Below, piece by piece: positions 32,077 through 41,651 of a stretch of 64,000 bases of DNA. Source of the stretch: Aegilops tauschii subsp. strangulata (lineage: Eukaryota; Streptophyta; Magnoliopsida; Poales; Poaceae); assembly GCF_002575655.3 (NCBI RefSeq), contig NC_053041.3:120124318-120188317 (forward strand), read 5' to 3'. Positions within the stretch are counted from its first letter, which is position 1. Every line of letters begins with the position of its first letter. Position numbers and translations under genes: made by a program. The notes under the pieces are model-generated. The model worked only from the letters and a program-made list of their open reading frames with translations, was not told where the DNA came from and ran no database searches.

Positions 32077-34206
32077 TTATCTCTTCAATCTCCTTGTCTG
32101 TCCTCTGAGCTTCTCAAGTACCAATCGCAAATGTTCCTCATGCTCTTCCTCATCCTTGGAAAAGATTAAAATATCATCAATGAACACCACGACGAACTTA
32201 TCCAAAAATTCCATAAACACTTTGTTCATCAGGTTCATGAAATAGGCAGGTGCGTTAGTCAGTCCAAATGACATAACGGTATACTCATACAATCCATATC
32301 TGGTGGTAAAAGCCGTCTTTGGTATATCCTGCTCTCGAATCTTTAACTGATGGTATCCTGATCGTAGATCGATCTTGGAAAATACTTTAGCTCCTTGTAG
32401 GCGGTCAAACAAATCTTTGATCATCGGCAGTGGGTACTTGTTTTTGATGGTTACTTCATTCAATCCACGGTAATCAACAACCATCCTCAGCGATCCATCT
32501 TTCTTCTCCACTAGAAGTACTGGTGATCCCCAAGGTGACGAACTTGGGCGAATATAGCCTTTATCTAGTAACTCCTTGATCTGCTTCTTAATTTCCTCCA
32601 AATCTTTTGCGGGCATCCTGTACGGTCTCTTAGATATTGGCCCTGTGCCTGGCAAAAGTTCAATCAAGAACTCAATGTCTCTATCTGGTGGCATGCCTGG
32701 CAACTCTTCTGGAAATACATCCGGATAATCCTTCACCACTGGTACTTCCTCCTGTACAACTCCTGATAAGGAATTTACTTGAGTCCTCTTCGGCATATGC
32801 CGGGATACATACTTGATCCTTTTCCCTTCCGGGGTGGTAAGCAAAATCGTCTTGCTGGCACAGTCGATGTTTCCTCCATACAACGATAGCCAATCCATTC
32901 CCAAAATCACATCCAAACCTTGCGACTCCAAAACTATGAGGTCTGAGGGGAAAACATGCCTACCAATGGCCAATGGTATTTGAAAACATCCTTGGGTGGC
33001 CATATACTCTGCTCCTGGCGAGGTTACTAACATAGGGTTTCTGAGAACTTTGGTGGACATCTTAAACTTATTCACAAATCCCCTTGATATGTATGAATGC
33101 GATGCACCAGTATCGAAAAGAACGGTTGTAGTAAATGACTTAACCAAGAACTTACCTATTACTGCATCAGGCTGAGCTTCAACCTCCTCCACGCTCACAT
33201 GGTTCACGTGTCCTTTGTTGAACGGGTTCGGCTTCTTCCCAGAGCTTCCATTGCCATTTCCATTTTGGGCTTCAGGACATTCATTGGCATAATGTCCATT
33301 CTTCTGGCACTTGAAACAAGTGACTTGGCTGAGGTCCCTCTTGGCTGGGGTAGATGGGTTGGTGCGGTTCTGTCCGTTGCCTCCTCCATTCCCATTACCA
33401 TTTTTGGTGCCATTATGGTTGTGCGAACTACCTCCTCCATGGGTATGCTGAAACTGTCCTCCCGGCTTCGGGGTAAATCGAGGCTTCTGCTGAGCTCCTG
33501 AGTTATACTTCCCTTGTCCATACTTCCTCTTACGGTTTTCAATCTGCTGTTGCTTCCCTTCAATCATGAGAGCTCTATCTACCAGCTCCTGGTAGTTGTT
33601 GAAGGTTGCTACCATCAACTGCATACTCAGTTCATCATTCAGCCCTTCCAAAAATTTCTCCTGCTTGGCTGCATCTATAGCAACGTCATCTGGTGCATAA
33701 TGTGCTAACTTACTGAATTCCTCTACATACTGGCCTACGGTGCGTCCTCCTTGGCGTAGGTTGCGAAACTCACGCTTCTTCATAGCCATAGCTCCTGCTG
33801 AAACATGAGCTGTACGGAAAGCTTGCTGAAACTGGTCCCATGTGACAGTGTCAATAGGGTGCGTGGCTGTATAATTCTCCCACCATCATGCTGCGGGTCC
33901 ATCAAGCTGATGTGCGGCAAAACGCACTCTTTCCGCATCTGTGCATCCTGCAGTGGTCAACTCCCTTCCAACTTTGTGGAGCCAATCATCTGCAACAATC
34001 GGCTCGGTGCTACTGGAAAACACCGGCGGGTTTAGCCTTAAGAAACGGGCTAAGTGATCAACAGGTGGTGGTGGCGGTGGGTTGTTGTTGTTGTTGTTGT
34101 TGTTGCCTTGGTTCTGCACTAACACTTGCATCAGGGCATTCTGTTGCTGAATCAACTGGGTGATCTCCGGTGGGAAAACAAATCCGGTATCGCGTCTCGG
34201 AGGCAT
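32077..34206 (-). pseudogene. gag-protease-reverse transcriptase of the Gypsy element
   Basis: gag starts MPPRRDTGFVFPPEITQL (34206) and is interrupted by TGA near 33887 (GPAA*WWENY). From 33789 one 570-codon frame holds the gag C-terminus, a CCHC knuckle ([14 protein letters not shown], 158-171), protease ([13 protein letters not shown], 223-235) and RT ([12 protein letters not shown]; catalytic FIDD near 536-539). After RLVLEKLRG the sequence jumps to [19 protein letters not shown] of the pre-integrase region, so the rest of RT and RNase H are deleted. These proteins normally build the particle and copy the RNA in the cytoplasm. Confidence 0.9.
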
Positions 34207-34405
34207 CTGATAGGTTTAGAAAAGATGAGAGTTAAGAATAGAATGAGGTCTAGAGAGAAAACACTACCCATATGCTCATGAGACAAATACAATCAATATC
34301 ACTCAATCAATTCAAACAAGGCAAATCAATCGATCTAACTAGCGTTACAAAGTGCTTGAACTATACTATTAAATGGGGAAAAACTACTACTGATATGGTG
34401 GTCTA

Positions 34406-35137
34406 CTAGAAATTCTGATCCGTTGAAGACTCCATGATGTCTGCTCCAGCTTCGTCAACCCAGTCATCTTCACTTGGTTCCGAGTCAGTGTCGTCGATGA
34501 TGATGTAGTTATCCAGACAAGTGCATTCATCGACTTCTGCTTTTGGCACTGGATTTCCCATGAATACTCCAATCTTCTTCTCCAGGTCGTCATTCTTCCC
34601 TACTAGTGCGTTGATTTCTTCCAAATAATCCTCGCGTGTAGCCTTGAGTTCTTCCTCCAGCTCCTTGATCTTCGTCAATGCCTTCTTCAGCTCTTCCTTG
34701 TCTGAGCACATCTGGTTCTCCTGGCGACGAATGTGTTGGTTTTGCTCCTGGATGAAAGCTGCAATTGATCCATCCTTCTTGGTTCTGATCATCTCCCATT
34801 GCGTGTCTCGGCGTCCACAAATTTGGTAAATTGTATCCTTAAGCTCCTGGTGGTAGACTTCTCCAATGCGTCCCATGGCGATGTGTGCGGCCATGCTCTT
34901 CCCTAGACTCCAGGTTGGTGCTTCGATAACCAATCTTATGGGTTCAGTAACTGGCACAAACGTCCTTCCTGGAATGTGAACTTGAATCTTCCAGCTCTCC
35001 TCTTCGGGTAATGTGGCGTTGTAGGTTCCGGTGATGCTTGGTATTCCTATGTTCAAGTACTTGGTGACTTCCTTCAAGTGTCGTCCAAACGGCGTGTCTT
35101 CATCTGGTTGCATGAACTTGCTCCTTGCATCCGCCAT
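34406..35137 (-). CDS. Extra sense ORF between primer site and gag (243 aa)
   Basis: An intact frame from ATG 35137: MADARSKFMQPDEDTPFGRH, then a compact region (VHIPGRTFVPVTEPIRLVIE, WSLGKSMAAHIAMGRIGEVY). A long charged coiled coil follows (KKALTKIKELEEELKATRED) with an acidic tail (DDTDSEPSEDDWVDEAGADI). It lies about 200 bp upstream of gag in the same direction and is the only long frame of this element with no break. It is not gag, pol or env-like by any motif I know, and I have no function to assign. I recall similar proteins in wheat repeats. Confidence 0.7.
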   Translation of the reverse strand: MADARSKFMQPDEDTPFGRHLKEVTKYLNIGIPSITGTYNATLPEEESWKIQVHIPGRTFVPVTEPIRLVIEAPTWSLGKSMAAHIAMGRIGEVYHQELKDTIYQICGRRDTQWEMIRTKKDGSIAAFIQEQNQHIRRQENQMCSDKEELKKALTKIKELEEELKATREDYLEEINALVGKNDDLEKKIGVFMGNPVPKAEVDECTCLDNYIIIDDTDSEPSEDDWVDEAGADIMESSTDQNF

Positions 35138-35231
35138 TCCTAAAAGAGTAGAAAGTGGAGAGGGGTCAGAAATGAGAAGAGAGAGCTTTCTAGGGCTTAA
35201 GCTTAGTGGTCGTGTCCTACAGTCAGCGTGT

Positions 35232-35243
35232 GCTCTGATACCA
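35232..35243 (-). promoter_or_regulatory. Primer binding site, initiator tRNA-Met type
   Basis: The minus strand reads TGGTATCAGAGC, the classic plant initiator-Met primer site, four bases inside the 5' LTR at 35248. It sets the orientation of the element. Confidence 0.92.
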
Positions 35244-35247
35244 ACTT

Positions 35248-37981
35248 TGTAGCGACCAGACCTCAAATGGTCTGTGCTGCTGTGCACCAGTGTCATCCCT
35301 GGATCAGTAATGCTGACACGCACAGTACAAATGGAGGATTTATAACAGAGTAGCAATCACACACTTATTACATCGAATATCTCCAAAGAGATTAAGTATG
35401 ATAAACATGGCTTAAGGCCATCTAATAACGATAGCAGCGGAAGACTTGGAAGATAAGTGAGTCCATCAACTCCAGCAGCATCACTGAGTATAAGACCACG
35501 ACCTAAGGCACTTTACTCGTCGTCTGAAAAGTCTGCAACATGAAACGTTGCGGCCCAGAAACGGGTCAGCACATAGAATATGCTGGCAATGTAACACATA
35601 GAGAATAATGAACAATAGTAAGGCTATACTACATGCATATATGGCTGGTGGAAAGCTATATGGTTACAATTTTTGTGAAAAGCCAATTTTATCCTACTTC
35701 AAAGGAATAAATTTTATTTAACTATCATGGTGGTTGTGAAACATTGAGATGGTTGACAGCATCTCAATCCCAATTAAAAGTCATCAATAACCCATCAAAA
35801 TTAATTAGAAGTAACATAGTGATGAGATTCACATGATAATCCAGGTACTAGATACTCAAGTTGTCCATAACCAGGGACACGGCTAACCATGATTAGTTTG
35901 TACACTCTGCAGAGGTTTGTGCACTTTTCTCCACAAGACTTGATCTCCTCCGTTGGATTACTCGCACTGCATGGTGTTTGAGTAACGGATGACCAAGACA
36001 CAGTCTTTCAGAAGTGTTTGCACCTTACGTATGGGTAGACAGTTACACCTACTTTCCCCTACATCTGCTAGTCTACCACTGTAAGAGTTCACACAACTTA
36101 ATCAACTATGCTAGAGCCCATAATAGCTTGCGGCTGCACATGGAAGTTTCTAGCATGAATAATCTTATGATCCCTTTGAACCTGGGTGGCGGTCCAAAAG
36201 AAAAACAGGCAATCCTGGAATACCTAGGTACCTCAATCCACCCAGATGTGAGTTTTAGTTGCCACCTTAAGTAAACCATTATTAACACTCTCACATCTAT
36301 CATGAATTTCACTCAAACCCAATCCACGTCTACGAGCATAGCATGGCAATAATAATAGCAACGTAGAAGTAACTCCCAAGGGTTTGATAAATAAAACAGG
36401 TAATAGGTTCTACCTCAACTACTTCCCAATACCCATAATTTAATTAGATCCTAGTCATGCAATGTTTGAGGAATAGATCTAATGCAATAAAACTGGGTAT
36501 GGAAGGGTATGATCAAAGTGTTACCTGCCTTGCTGATGATCCGCAAAACCTAGTGATTCGAAGTAACAAGCGGCACACTCCGGGTACTCTATCGCAAACA
36601 AACAAGCATACATTCAGTACTCATCTAATGCACAGGTAAAACTCGAATAAAAGATCAACCAGAAAGTTCAACTTAAGAACTCCGGTTTGCAAAAAGAGTC
36701 AACTCGAAAGAAGCAACGAAAGTCAAACGGCGAAAGAAAGTAGCTTCGTTTACTAATCTGGATCTAGGTCAAATTTTACTATAGCAAAAACTTGTTTGAG
36801 TAGGTTAAACGGAAAGAGAATTTTGAGACGAAACTCTAGGCGCTTGAATCGCCTGATTCCGATAAACGAGCGAGAAGTTAAACAGAAACGAAGATTCGAT
36901 CAGAAATCGAATCTGAGATAATCGCAGAAAAATCCGACGAAAAAGAAAAACGGACGAACGGTTAAAGAACGGACGTTCGTTAACAGAGAAAAACCGACGA
37001 ACGCGTTCGTCGAAACGAACGGTTCGGTGAACGCTCGCAAAATAATAAAACCGAAAAAAACCAATCTAGGGTTTTTTTTAAATGAAGGGTTTTTTTAACA
37101 AAACCGGCAAAAACGAACGGGGCAGCGAGGCAGTACCTCGTCGGGGCAGTGCTCCGGCGGGGCGCGGGGGTGCGGCGGGGGTGCGGGGCTCGGGGGAAGG
37201 GCGAGGGGCGGCGAGGGGCGGTGGCAAACGGTGGCGGCGGCTCCCGAGCTCACACCGGCGGCGGCGGGCGGCAAGTGCGGTGGCGGCGGCGGGCGAGATG
37301 AGAGGAGAGAGAGAGGGGGGTATATATAGGAGGGGGGGCTCCGGTGGCTTGGGGGAGGGGGCAAGCCGAGCGGGAGGCGGCTCCCGTGGCCATGGCGGAC
37401 TCCGGCGGCGGCGGGCGCGTGCTGGAGAAGGAGAGGGGCGCGGGCGGGCCGGCGCTCGGCTGGGCTGCGGCCCAGTCGGGCGTCGCGCGTTTTTTTTTAA
37501 ACGTTCCGCGGAAAATAATTCATAGAAAAATAAATAAATGTCAGAAAAATATAAAATAAATTTTCCCGTCTAGTTAGAAAATCTAGAATAGGGTGAACAT
37601 TTTTTTAACACAAAATAAATATTTTGAAAACATGCAATATTTTTAATGCAATAAAAATTGCAAATAAAATCCAAATAAATTCCAATAAATGATTTTAACA
37701 TTTTTCCTCCAGTATTTCCAATTGTTTTGGAGAAGTCATATTTTCTCCTCTCGTTTATTTATAGGATGAAATATTTTTCCGGAGAGAAAATAATTAAAAC
37801 CAAAATCCTCGTCTTAATATTTGATGAAAATCAAATTTGAAAATTCGAGAAAATCCCCAACTCTCTCCGAGGGTCCTTGAGTTGCTTAGGATTTATCGAG
37901 GATTTGTCCAAATGCAATAAAACATGATATGCAATGATGATCTATGTATAACATACCAAATTGAAAATTTGGGATGTTACA
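35248..37981 (-). repeat. 5' LTR of the Gypsy element (2,734 bp)
   Basis: Same TGTAGCGACC...TGTTACA ends as the other LTR. The minus-strand promoter and RNA start should lie in it. A TATATATAGG stretch lies near 37,320 in the GC-rich part. Confidence 0.9.
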
Positions 37982-38048
37982 GACAGTAAATTTCAGCACA
38001 CTATATAAATTTTTCCTTGCCAAATTCCACCTGCCAAAGGCGCTTCAC

Positions 38049-38066
38049 TCCCCGGCAACGGCGCCA
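38049..38066 (-). promoter_or_regulatory. Primer binding site, tRNA-Asp type
   Basis: The minus strand reads TGGCGCCGTTGCCGGGGA, complementary to the 3' end of plant tRNA-Asp (GTC). It lies 11 bp inside the LTR end at 38078. This site primes minus-strand DNA synthesis in Athila-type elements. Confidence 0.85.
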
Positions 38067-38077
38067 GAAATGAGTCT

Positions 38078-39580
38078 TGATGACCCACAAGTATAGGGGA
38101 TCTATCGTAGTCCTTTCGATAAGTATGAGTGTCGAAACCAACGAGGAGCAGAAGGAAATGATAAGCGGTTTTCAGCAAGGTATTCTCTGCAAGCACTGAA
38201 ATTATCGGTAACAGATAGTTTTGTGATAAGATAATTTGTAACGGGTAACAAGTAACAAGTGTAAATAAAGTGCAACAAGATGGCCCAATCCTTTTTTTAG
38301 CAAAGGATAAGCCTGGACAAACTCTTATATAGAGAAAAGCGCTCCCGAGGACACATGGGAATTATCGTCAAGCTAGTTTTCATCATGTTCATATGATTCG
38401 CGTTCGGTACTTTGGTAATTTGATATGTGGGTGGAACGTTGCTTGGGTGCTTTCCTTACTTGGACAAGCATCCCACTTATGATTAACTCCTATTGCAAGC
38501 ATCCGCAACTACAAAAGAAGTATTAAGGTAAACCTAACCATAACATGAAACATATGGATCCAAATCAGCCCCTTACGAAGCAACGCATAAACTAGGGTTT
38601 AAGCTTCTGTCACTCTAGCAACCCATCATCTACTTATTACTTCCCAATGCCTTCCTCTAGGCCCAAACAATGGTGAGGTGTCATGTAGTCGACGTTCACA
38701 TAACACCACTAGAGGAGAGACAACATACATCTCATCAAAATATCGAACGAATACCAAATTCACATGACTACTAATAGCAAGACTTCTCCCATGTCCTCAG
38801 GAACAAACGTAACTACTCACAAAGCATATTCATGTTCATAATCAGAGGGGTATTAATATGCATATAGGATCTGAACATATGATCTTCCACCAAATAAACC
38901 AACTAGCATCAACTCCAAGGAGTAATCAACACTACTAGCAACCTACAGGTACCAATCCCAGACTTAGAGACAAGAATTGGATACAAGAGATGAACTAGGG
39001 TTTGAGAGGAGATGGTGCTGGTGAATATGTTGATGGAGATTGGCCCCCTCCCAATGGGAGGATCGTTGGTGATGACGATGGCGATGATTTCCCCCTCCCA
39101 GAGGGAAGTGTCCCCGGCAAAACAGCTCCGCCAGAGCCCTAGATTGGTTCCGCCAAGGTTCCGCCTCGCGGCGGCGGTGTCTCGTCCCGAAAGCTTGCTT
39201 ATGATTTTTCCTCAGACGAAAGACTTCATATGGCAGAAGATGGGCACCGGAGGGCCAACAGGGGGCCCACGAGGCAGGGGGCGCGCCCCCACCCTCGTGG
39301 CCAGGGTGTGGGCCCCCTCTGGTATTTTCTTCGCTCAGTATTTTTTATTATTTCCAAAAATAACTTCCGTGGAGTTTCAAGACTTTTGGAGTTGTGCAGA
39401 ATAGGTCTCTAATATTTGTTCCTTTTCCAGCCCAAAATTCCAGCTGCCGGCATACTCCCTCTTTATGTAAACCTTGTAAAATAAGAGAGAATAGGCATAA
39501 GTATTGTGACATAATGTGTAATAACAGCCCATAATGCAATAAATATCGATATAAAAGCATGATGCAAAATGGACATATCA
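38078..39580 (-). repeat. LTR of the Sabrina-like element (1,503 bp)
   Basis: Plus-strand ends are TGATGACC...GGACATATCA. It is inserted in the LTR of the orphan-ORF element: the sequence right of it, CCTTGCTGTTTTTATATTTT, continues that LTR, as the intact copy at 48,9xx shows. CCTTG (39581-39585) is the likely target duplication. Confidence 0.8.
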
Positions 39581-39887
39581 CCTTGCTGTTTTTATATTTT
39601 CAAATTACAAAAACCTATATCTACCATCCATATTGCACTTGTATCACCATCTCTTCGCCGAACTAGTGCACCTATACAATTTACCATTGTATTGGGTGTG
39701 TTGGTGACACAAGAGACTCTTTGTTATTTGGTAGCAGGGTTGCTTGAGAGAGACCATCTTCATCCTACGCCTCCCATGGATTGATAAACCTTAGGTCATC
39801 CACTTGAGGGAAATTTGCTACTGTCCTACAAACCTCTGCACTTGGAGGCCCAACAACGTCTACAAGAAGGTTGTGTAGTAGACATCA
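39581..39887 (+). repeat. 5' LTR remnant of the orphan-ORF element
   Basis: Last 307 bp of the LTR, ending GTAGTAGACATCA. It matches 48,914-49,221 closely, including CCATCTCTTCGCCGAACTAG and GGCCCAACAACGTCTACAAG. Confidence 0.85.
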
Positions 39888-39896
39888 AGCAGTTTC

Positions 39897-39914
39897 TGGC
39901 ACCGTTGTCGGGGA
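39897..39914 (+). promoter_or_regulatory. Primer binding site, altered tRNA-Asp type
   Basis: TGGCACCGTTGTCGGGGA, 9 bp after the LTR end. It differs from the tRNA-Asp-complementary site at 38049 by two transitions. Both could come from decay of methylated cytosines. Confidence 0.75.
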
Positions 39915-40010
39915 GGTTAGTGCTTGAAGGTATATCTTTAGATCTTGCAATCAAATCTTTTAGTTTCTTGTTTTATCACTAGTTTAGTTTATAAAAGAAA
40001 ACTACAAAAA

Positions 40011-41651
40011 ATGGAATTGAGGGTGCCTCATATGCTTCATCTTTTTAATATCTTTCATGAAAATAAGGATTGCGATAATTGTGCTCAATTGCAAGAGGAA
40101 GAATGCATTAGAATGTTCGCCATTAAATCTTTGAATGATGAGCATGATTGCAATGTTGTTAGTACAAACTCTTTGAATAACCATGGTACTAATGATGATT
40201 GCCCTAGTCATTATGAAAATGTCTCTTATAAGTATGTCAATTTTTGTGGAGTGCATGGAGTTTGCAAGTACACACCAAATAGGGAAGATAGATTTTGCAA
40301 GAGGCATAAGTATTTAGAGACTAAATGGTTGCAAGAAAGGCTAGATGTTTGTGCTGAAAATTTAAATTTTCTTAGCCATCCTTGTGAACTTTGCAATGAA
40401 CGTGGTCATTTAAATCTCCAATGCAAATTGTTTCATGATCGTATTGTGTCCAAAAATTGTGATTTCTTGATTTCCCTTGGGCATCATAATGAACTTAGTT
40501 TGCTTATGGGTTATGAAGAAATGAAACGTATAACCAAGGATCTTCTAGAATTTGTCCTTGATAATGTTCTTGATTTTGATCTAGAGGAAATTTATATGTA
40601 TTGTGCGGTGAATTGCATTCAAAATCCTTATATTGCCAATTACATAAAGACAAGAAAACAAATAGAAGATGAAGAGAATACTAATGAAAGGGAAGAGGCT
40701 TCCCAATATCCTCCTATTATTTCTTATGATGGATCAGGTAACAAGGAGGAGCCTTCTATTCAACCAGTCTCATTAATAAGGAGCTCCAAAAAGAGGGTTA
40801 AACCCACACATGATGTGAAGAAGAAAAAGAAAAGACAGAGAAGCAAAGGTAGGAAGGTATCCCTCCCAAATGATGTTGCTCCTATTACTAATCGTGATGA
40901 TGATAATCTCTATACTATTGGTGCTATCCATACTATTAATGATGAGAGTGATTATGCTTATGATATGAAAAGGCCCAAGCTTGGGGATGCTATGTTTGAT
41001 GAGAATGACATGTTTGAGAATATATTTGCTGCAATTAATATTTGTCCCAAGCTTGGGGATGCTATGTTTAATGAAGATGATATTTTTAGCCTCCCAAGTT
41101 TTGATGAGCTAATTTATTATGATGATAGCATGCCTCCTATTTATGATGATTATTGTGATTACACTTATGCTATAAAAAGTAGTGATGATTATATTTATAA
41201 AACTTGTCATGATTATGATTACCCTTTTTCTGAACATTTCTCTTTTAATGTGGAAACAATTTATAGTATTCGAGTCTCTTATGATACTCCCACTATTCCG
41301 AATGAGAAGAATTTTGCTTATGTGGAGAGTAATAAAATTTCTATGCTTGTAGATCATGAAAAGAATGCTTTAGGTGATGGTTATATTGTTGAAATTATTC
41401 ATGATGCTACTGAAAATTATTATGAGCGAGGAATATATGTTTGTAGGAATTGCAATAATATCAAGTTTCCTCTCTATGTGCTTAAAATCTTGAAGTTATG
41501 CCTGTTTTGCTTTCCTATGCTAGTTGATTCTTGTTCCCATAAATTGTTTGCTCACAAAATCTCTATGCGTAGGAAGTGGGTTGGACTTAAATGTGCTAGT
41601 CATATTATTCATGATGCTCTCTTTATGTTTCAATTCTTATCTTTTATGTGA
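40011..41651 (+). CDS. Orphan 546-aa ORF with CCHC zinc knuckle
   Basis: Uninterrupted frame from ATG 40011 (MELRVPHMLHLFNIF). The N-terminal third is rich in Cys/His and contains CELCNERGHLNLQC (residues 125-138), an exact CX2CX4HX4C retroviral-type knuckle, plus FCGVHGVCKYTPNREDRFCK. A basic segment follows near residue 265-285 (KKKKKRQRSKGRK), then an acidic Asp/Tyr-rich half with two copies of PKLGDAMF and many YDD/YDY runs, then a Cys-rich C terminus (CRNCNNIKF). The knuckle and basic patch suggest RNA or DNA binding, perhaps packaging of the element's RNA. That is inference. It is AT-rich compared with the neighbouring elements. An in-frame upstream extension to 39945 exists, but ATG 40011 is the first good start. 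Confidence 0.75.
   Translation: MELRVPHMLHLFNIFHENKDCDNCAQLQEEECIRMFAIKSLNDEHDCNVVSTNSLNNHGTNDDCPSHYENVSYKYVNFCGVHGVCKYTPNREDRFCKRHKYLETKWLQERLDVCAENLNFLSHPCELCNERGHLNLQCKLFHDRIVSKNCDFLISLGHHNELSLLMGYEEMKRITKDLLEFVLDNVLDFDLEEIYMYCAVNCIQNPYIANYIKTRKQIEDEENTNEREEASQYPPIISYDGSGNKEEPSIQPVSLIRSSKKRVKPTHDVKKKKKRQRSKGRKVSLPNDVAPITNRDDDNLYTIGAIHTINDESDYAYDMKRPKLGDAMFDENDMFENIFAAINICPKLGDAMFNEDDIFSLPSFDELIYYDDSMPPIYDDYCDYTYAIKSSDDYIYKTCHDYDYPFSEHFSFNVETIYSIRVSYDTPTIPNEKNFAYVESNKISMLVDHEKNALGDGYIVEIIHDATENYYERGIYVCRNCNNIKFPLYVLKILKLCLFCFPMLVDSCSHKLFAHKISMRRKWVGLKCASHIIHDALFMFQFLSFM

Larger units (their letters stand above)
27897..37981 (-). mobile_element. Complete Ty3/Gypsy (Tekay/Del-like chromovirus) element, 10.1 kb
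   Basis: Two near-identical LTRs (27897-30645, 35248-37981) with TGTAGCGACC...GGGATGTTACA ends are flanked by a 5-bp target duplication GACAG (27892-27896 and 37982-37986). An initiator-Met primer site lies at 35232-35243. Order on the minus strand: extra ORF, gag, protease, RT, (RNase H missing), integrase, chromodomain-like end. LTR similarity implies recent insertion, yet gag-pol is broken in several places, so the copy is not self-sufficient. Confidence 0.92.
27560..39580 (-). mobile_element. Sabrina/WHAM-like Athila element, interrupted, left part missing
   Basis: Right end: LTR 38078-39580 (minus strand). Its inner end abuts a tRNA-Asp-type primer site (38049-38066). A gag start (27881-27560) follows across the Gypsy insertion at 27892-37986. 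Athila elements are Ty3/Gypsy retrotransposons common in Triticeae. Only the 5' LTR, leader and first 107 gag codons remain here, because the body is cut by the CACTA end at 27559. The name rests on remembered LTR starts (TGATGACCCACAAGTATAGG). Confidence 0.7.
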
